Source: Coriobacteriia bacterium
GTDB lineage: Bacteria; Actinomycetota; Coriobacteriia; Anaerosomatales; JAHIQC01
Assembly: GCA_030653635.1 (NCBI GenBank)
Contig: JAURYZ010000200.1
Coordinates: forward strand, 1-7,121
Length of the DNA: 7,121 nucleotides
Reading direction: 5' to 3'
Positions 5,675 to 7,121 of the stretch are shown here, in pieces; within the stretch, counting starts at the first letter, position 1, and the number at the start of each line of letters is the position of its first letter. The notes beneath the pieces were generated by a model. It searched no databases. It saw only the letters and a program-made list of their open reading frames with translations, and was not told the DNA's origin. The translations under genes were made by a program, and so were the position numbers.

Positions 5675-7121
5675 TCAGTCCGCGGCTAGTTCAGTGCCCT
5701 GCCGAGGATGTGAAAGGCCGAACTCGACCGAATCGACGAGAGCCTCCCATGACGCCTCGATGATGTTCTCTGAAACGCCCACAGTGCCCCAGGACTTGTC
5801 TCCGTCGCCGGACTCGATGAGCACGCGAGTGACGGCGCCGGTGCCCTTCTTCTCGTCGAGCACGCGGACCTTGAAGTCGGTGAGCTCGATCTGGGCCAGA
5901 TCCGGATAGTAGCGACCGATAGCGATACGCAGGGCCCTGTCCAGCGCGTTCACGGGACCGTTTCCCTCTGCGGTGGCGATATAGCGGTGGCCCTCCACGT
6001 GGATCTTGATGGTGGCCTCGGTCATCACACGACCGTCCTCGCGCTTTTCCATGATGCAGCGGAAGGACTCCAACGAAAAGAACGGATCGTGGGTGCCGAG
6101 TTGCTTGCGCAGCAGGACTTCAAGGGAAGCATCGGCAGCCTCGAACGAGTAGCCCTGGTGCTCGAGGTCCTTGATGCTGTCGAGCATCGCACCGACCGTG
6201 GCCGGATCGCCCGTAAGGTCGATGCCGAGCTCGGCTGCCTTCATGGTTATCGAGGCCCTGCCTGCCAGCTCACTCACGACGACGCGTGCGAGGTTGCCCA
6301 CGGCGGCGGGGTCGATGTGCTCGTAGGCCTCGGGGAGCCGTGCTGCCGCGCTGGCATGCACGCCACCCTTGTGCGCGAAAGCGCTCGCGCCCACGTAGGG
6401 CTGATGCGGGTTGGGTGAGATGTTGGCCGTCTCGGCCACGAAATGGCTCACCTCAGTAAGCAGCTTGAGCTGGTCGATCGAGATGCACACATCGTCCATC
6501 TTGAGAACGAGCGACGGGATGATGGCGAGCAGATCGGCATTTCCGGCACGCTCGCCGTAGCCGTTCGCGGTCCCTTGGACCTGCACGCAGCCCGCGTCGA
6601 TAGCCAAAAGGGAGTTTGCTACGGCGCAACCGGCATCGTTGTGCGCATGGATGCCGAGCGGCGCATCAATCACGAGCGCGACCGCGTTCACGACCCTAAG
6701 CACCTCGTGGGGCAAAGTTCCGCCGTTGGTGTCACACAGCACGACCGCATCGGCGCCCGCCTCAGCCGCCGCCTTGCAGACCTCGATCGCGTACCCGGCG
6801 TTATGCGCGTAGCCGTCAAAGAAGTGCTCGGCATCAAAGAACACGGTGCGACCGGCCGCTTTGAGATACGCAACGCTGTCGCGGACCATGCGCACGTTCT
6901 CTTCGAGCGTGGTCTGAAGCGTCTCGGTGACGTGGATGTCCCAGGCCTTGCCGAATATGCACAGCGCCGAACATCCGGTATCGAGCAGCGCGTTGAGCCC
7001 CGGGTCGCTTTCCGCTGCTGACTCCTTGCGGCACGTGGACCCGAATGCGGTGATCACCGCATTCTCGAGCTTGAGCTGCCGCGCGCGCTCAAAGAACTCC
7101 AGGTCCTTGGGGTTCGAGCCG
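5675..7121 (-). CDS. cimA: (R)-citramalate synthase CimA (partial, N-terminus outside window)
   Basis: CimA condenses pyruvate with acetyl-CoA to (R)-citramalate, the first step of the threonine-independent isoleucine route. The frame is open to the right edge, giving 481 residues; roughly the first 40, including the first catalytic motif, are missing. The visible part starts SNPKDLEFFERARQL and continues with ITAFGSTCRK, the CimA-type form of the LeuA-like TIM barrel. HAHND (window residues 158-162) supplies metal ligands, followed by QGTANGYGERAGNADL (182-197). HKGGVH lies at 250-255. The C-terminal LeuA-type regulatory domain (about 330-470) has TEATIKIHVEGHRYIATAEG and GPVNALDRALR, so allosteric isoleucine control is likely by family. 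The overall pattern matches the long CimA family (about 520-540 residues) rather than 2-isopropylmalate or homocitrate synthase. The FAH gene lies 61-112 bases downstream, depending on its start. Confidence 0.93.
   Translation of the reverse strand, partial: GSNPKDLEFFERARQLKLENAVITAFGSTCRKESAAESDPGLNALLDTGCSALCIFGKAWDIHVTETLQTTLEENVRMVRDSVAYLKAAGRTVFFDAEHFFDGYAHNAGYAIEVCKAAAEAGADAVVLCDTNGGTLPHEVLRVVNAVALVIDAPLGIHAHNDAGCAVANSLLAIDAGCVQVQGTANGYGERAGNADLLAIIPSLVLKMDDVCISIDQLKLLTEVSHFVAETANISPNPHQPYVGASAFAHKGGVHASAAARLPEAYEHIDPAAVGNLARVVVSELAGRASITMKAAELGIDLTGDPATVGAMLDSIKDLEHQGYSFEAADASLEVLLRKQLGTHDPFFSLESFRCIMEKREDGRVMTEATIKIHVEGHRYIATAEGNGPVNALDRALRIAIGRYYPDLAQIELTDFKVRVLDEKKGTGAVTRVLIESGDGDKSWGTVGVSENIIEASWEALVDSVEFGLSHPRQGTELAAD

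Noticed and set aside
5987..7021. Plus-strand frames of 143 and 192 codons opposite cimA
   Set aside because: Both lie inside the conserved citramalate synthase coding sequence; they are compositional shadows.

Overview
The window holds five genes, all read from the minus strand. In order of transcription they are cimA (citramalate synthase, cut by the right edge), a fumarylacetoacetate-hydrolase-family (FAH) enzyme, a small TrpR-like DNA-binding protein of the YerC/YecD family, dnaE (replicative DNA polymerase III alpha subunit), and hisZ (regulatory subunit of ATP phosphoribosyltransferase, cut by the left edge). Every recognisable ORF is intact. I see no RNA gene, transposon, CRISPR array or sign of recent transfer.

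The organism is a bacterium with a high-GC genome: G/C dominates third codon positions, and GTG or TTG starts appear likely for two genes. The combination of a separate HisZ, a YerC/YecD-type TrpR relative and a DnaE1 polymerase with a complete PHP metal site fits a Coriobacteriia-like actinobacterium or a high-GC member of a Firmicutes-related lineage better than Streptomyces or Mycobacterium, which as far as I know use a long HisG without HisZ. This placement is inference from family distribution, not from a marker gene.

Layout: 1-790 hisZ (partial); 791-881 a 91-base spacer with two overlapping inverted repeats; 882-4325 dnaE; 4329-4643 yerC-like, only 3 bases upstream of dnaE; 4644-4806 a spacer with a promoter-like element whose spacer region carries an inverted repeat; 4807-5562 (or 5613) FAH enzyme; 5563/5614-5674 a short spacer; 5675-7121 cimA (partial). 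No gene-free stretch exceeds 300 bases.

Functionally the run joins amino-acid biosynthesis (cimA for isoleucine, hisZ for histidine) to replication (dnaE). The close yerC-dnaE spacing suggests co-transcription of a regulator with the polymerase. The most interesting non-coding signal is a shared GTGCTA/TAG(G)CAC inverted repeat, found once inside the putative yerC promoter and once between dnaE and hisZ. It could be the operator of the YerC-like protein. I found no clearly new biological system; the window looks like an ordinary housekeeping region with a few testable regulatory details.
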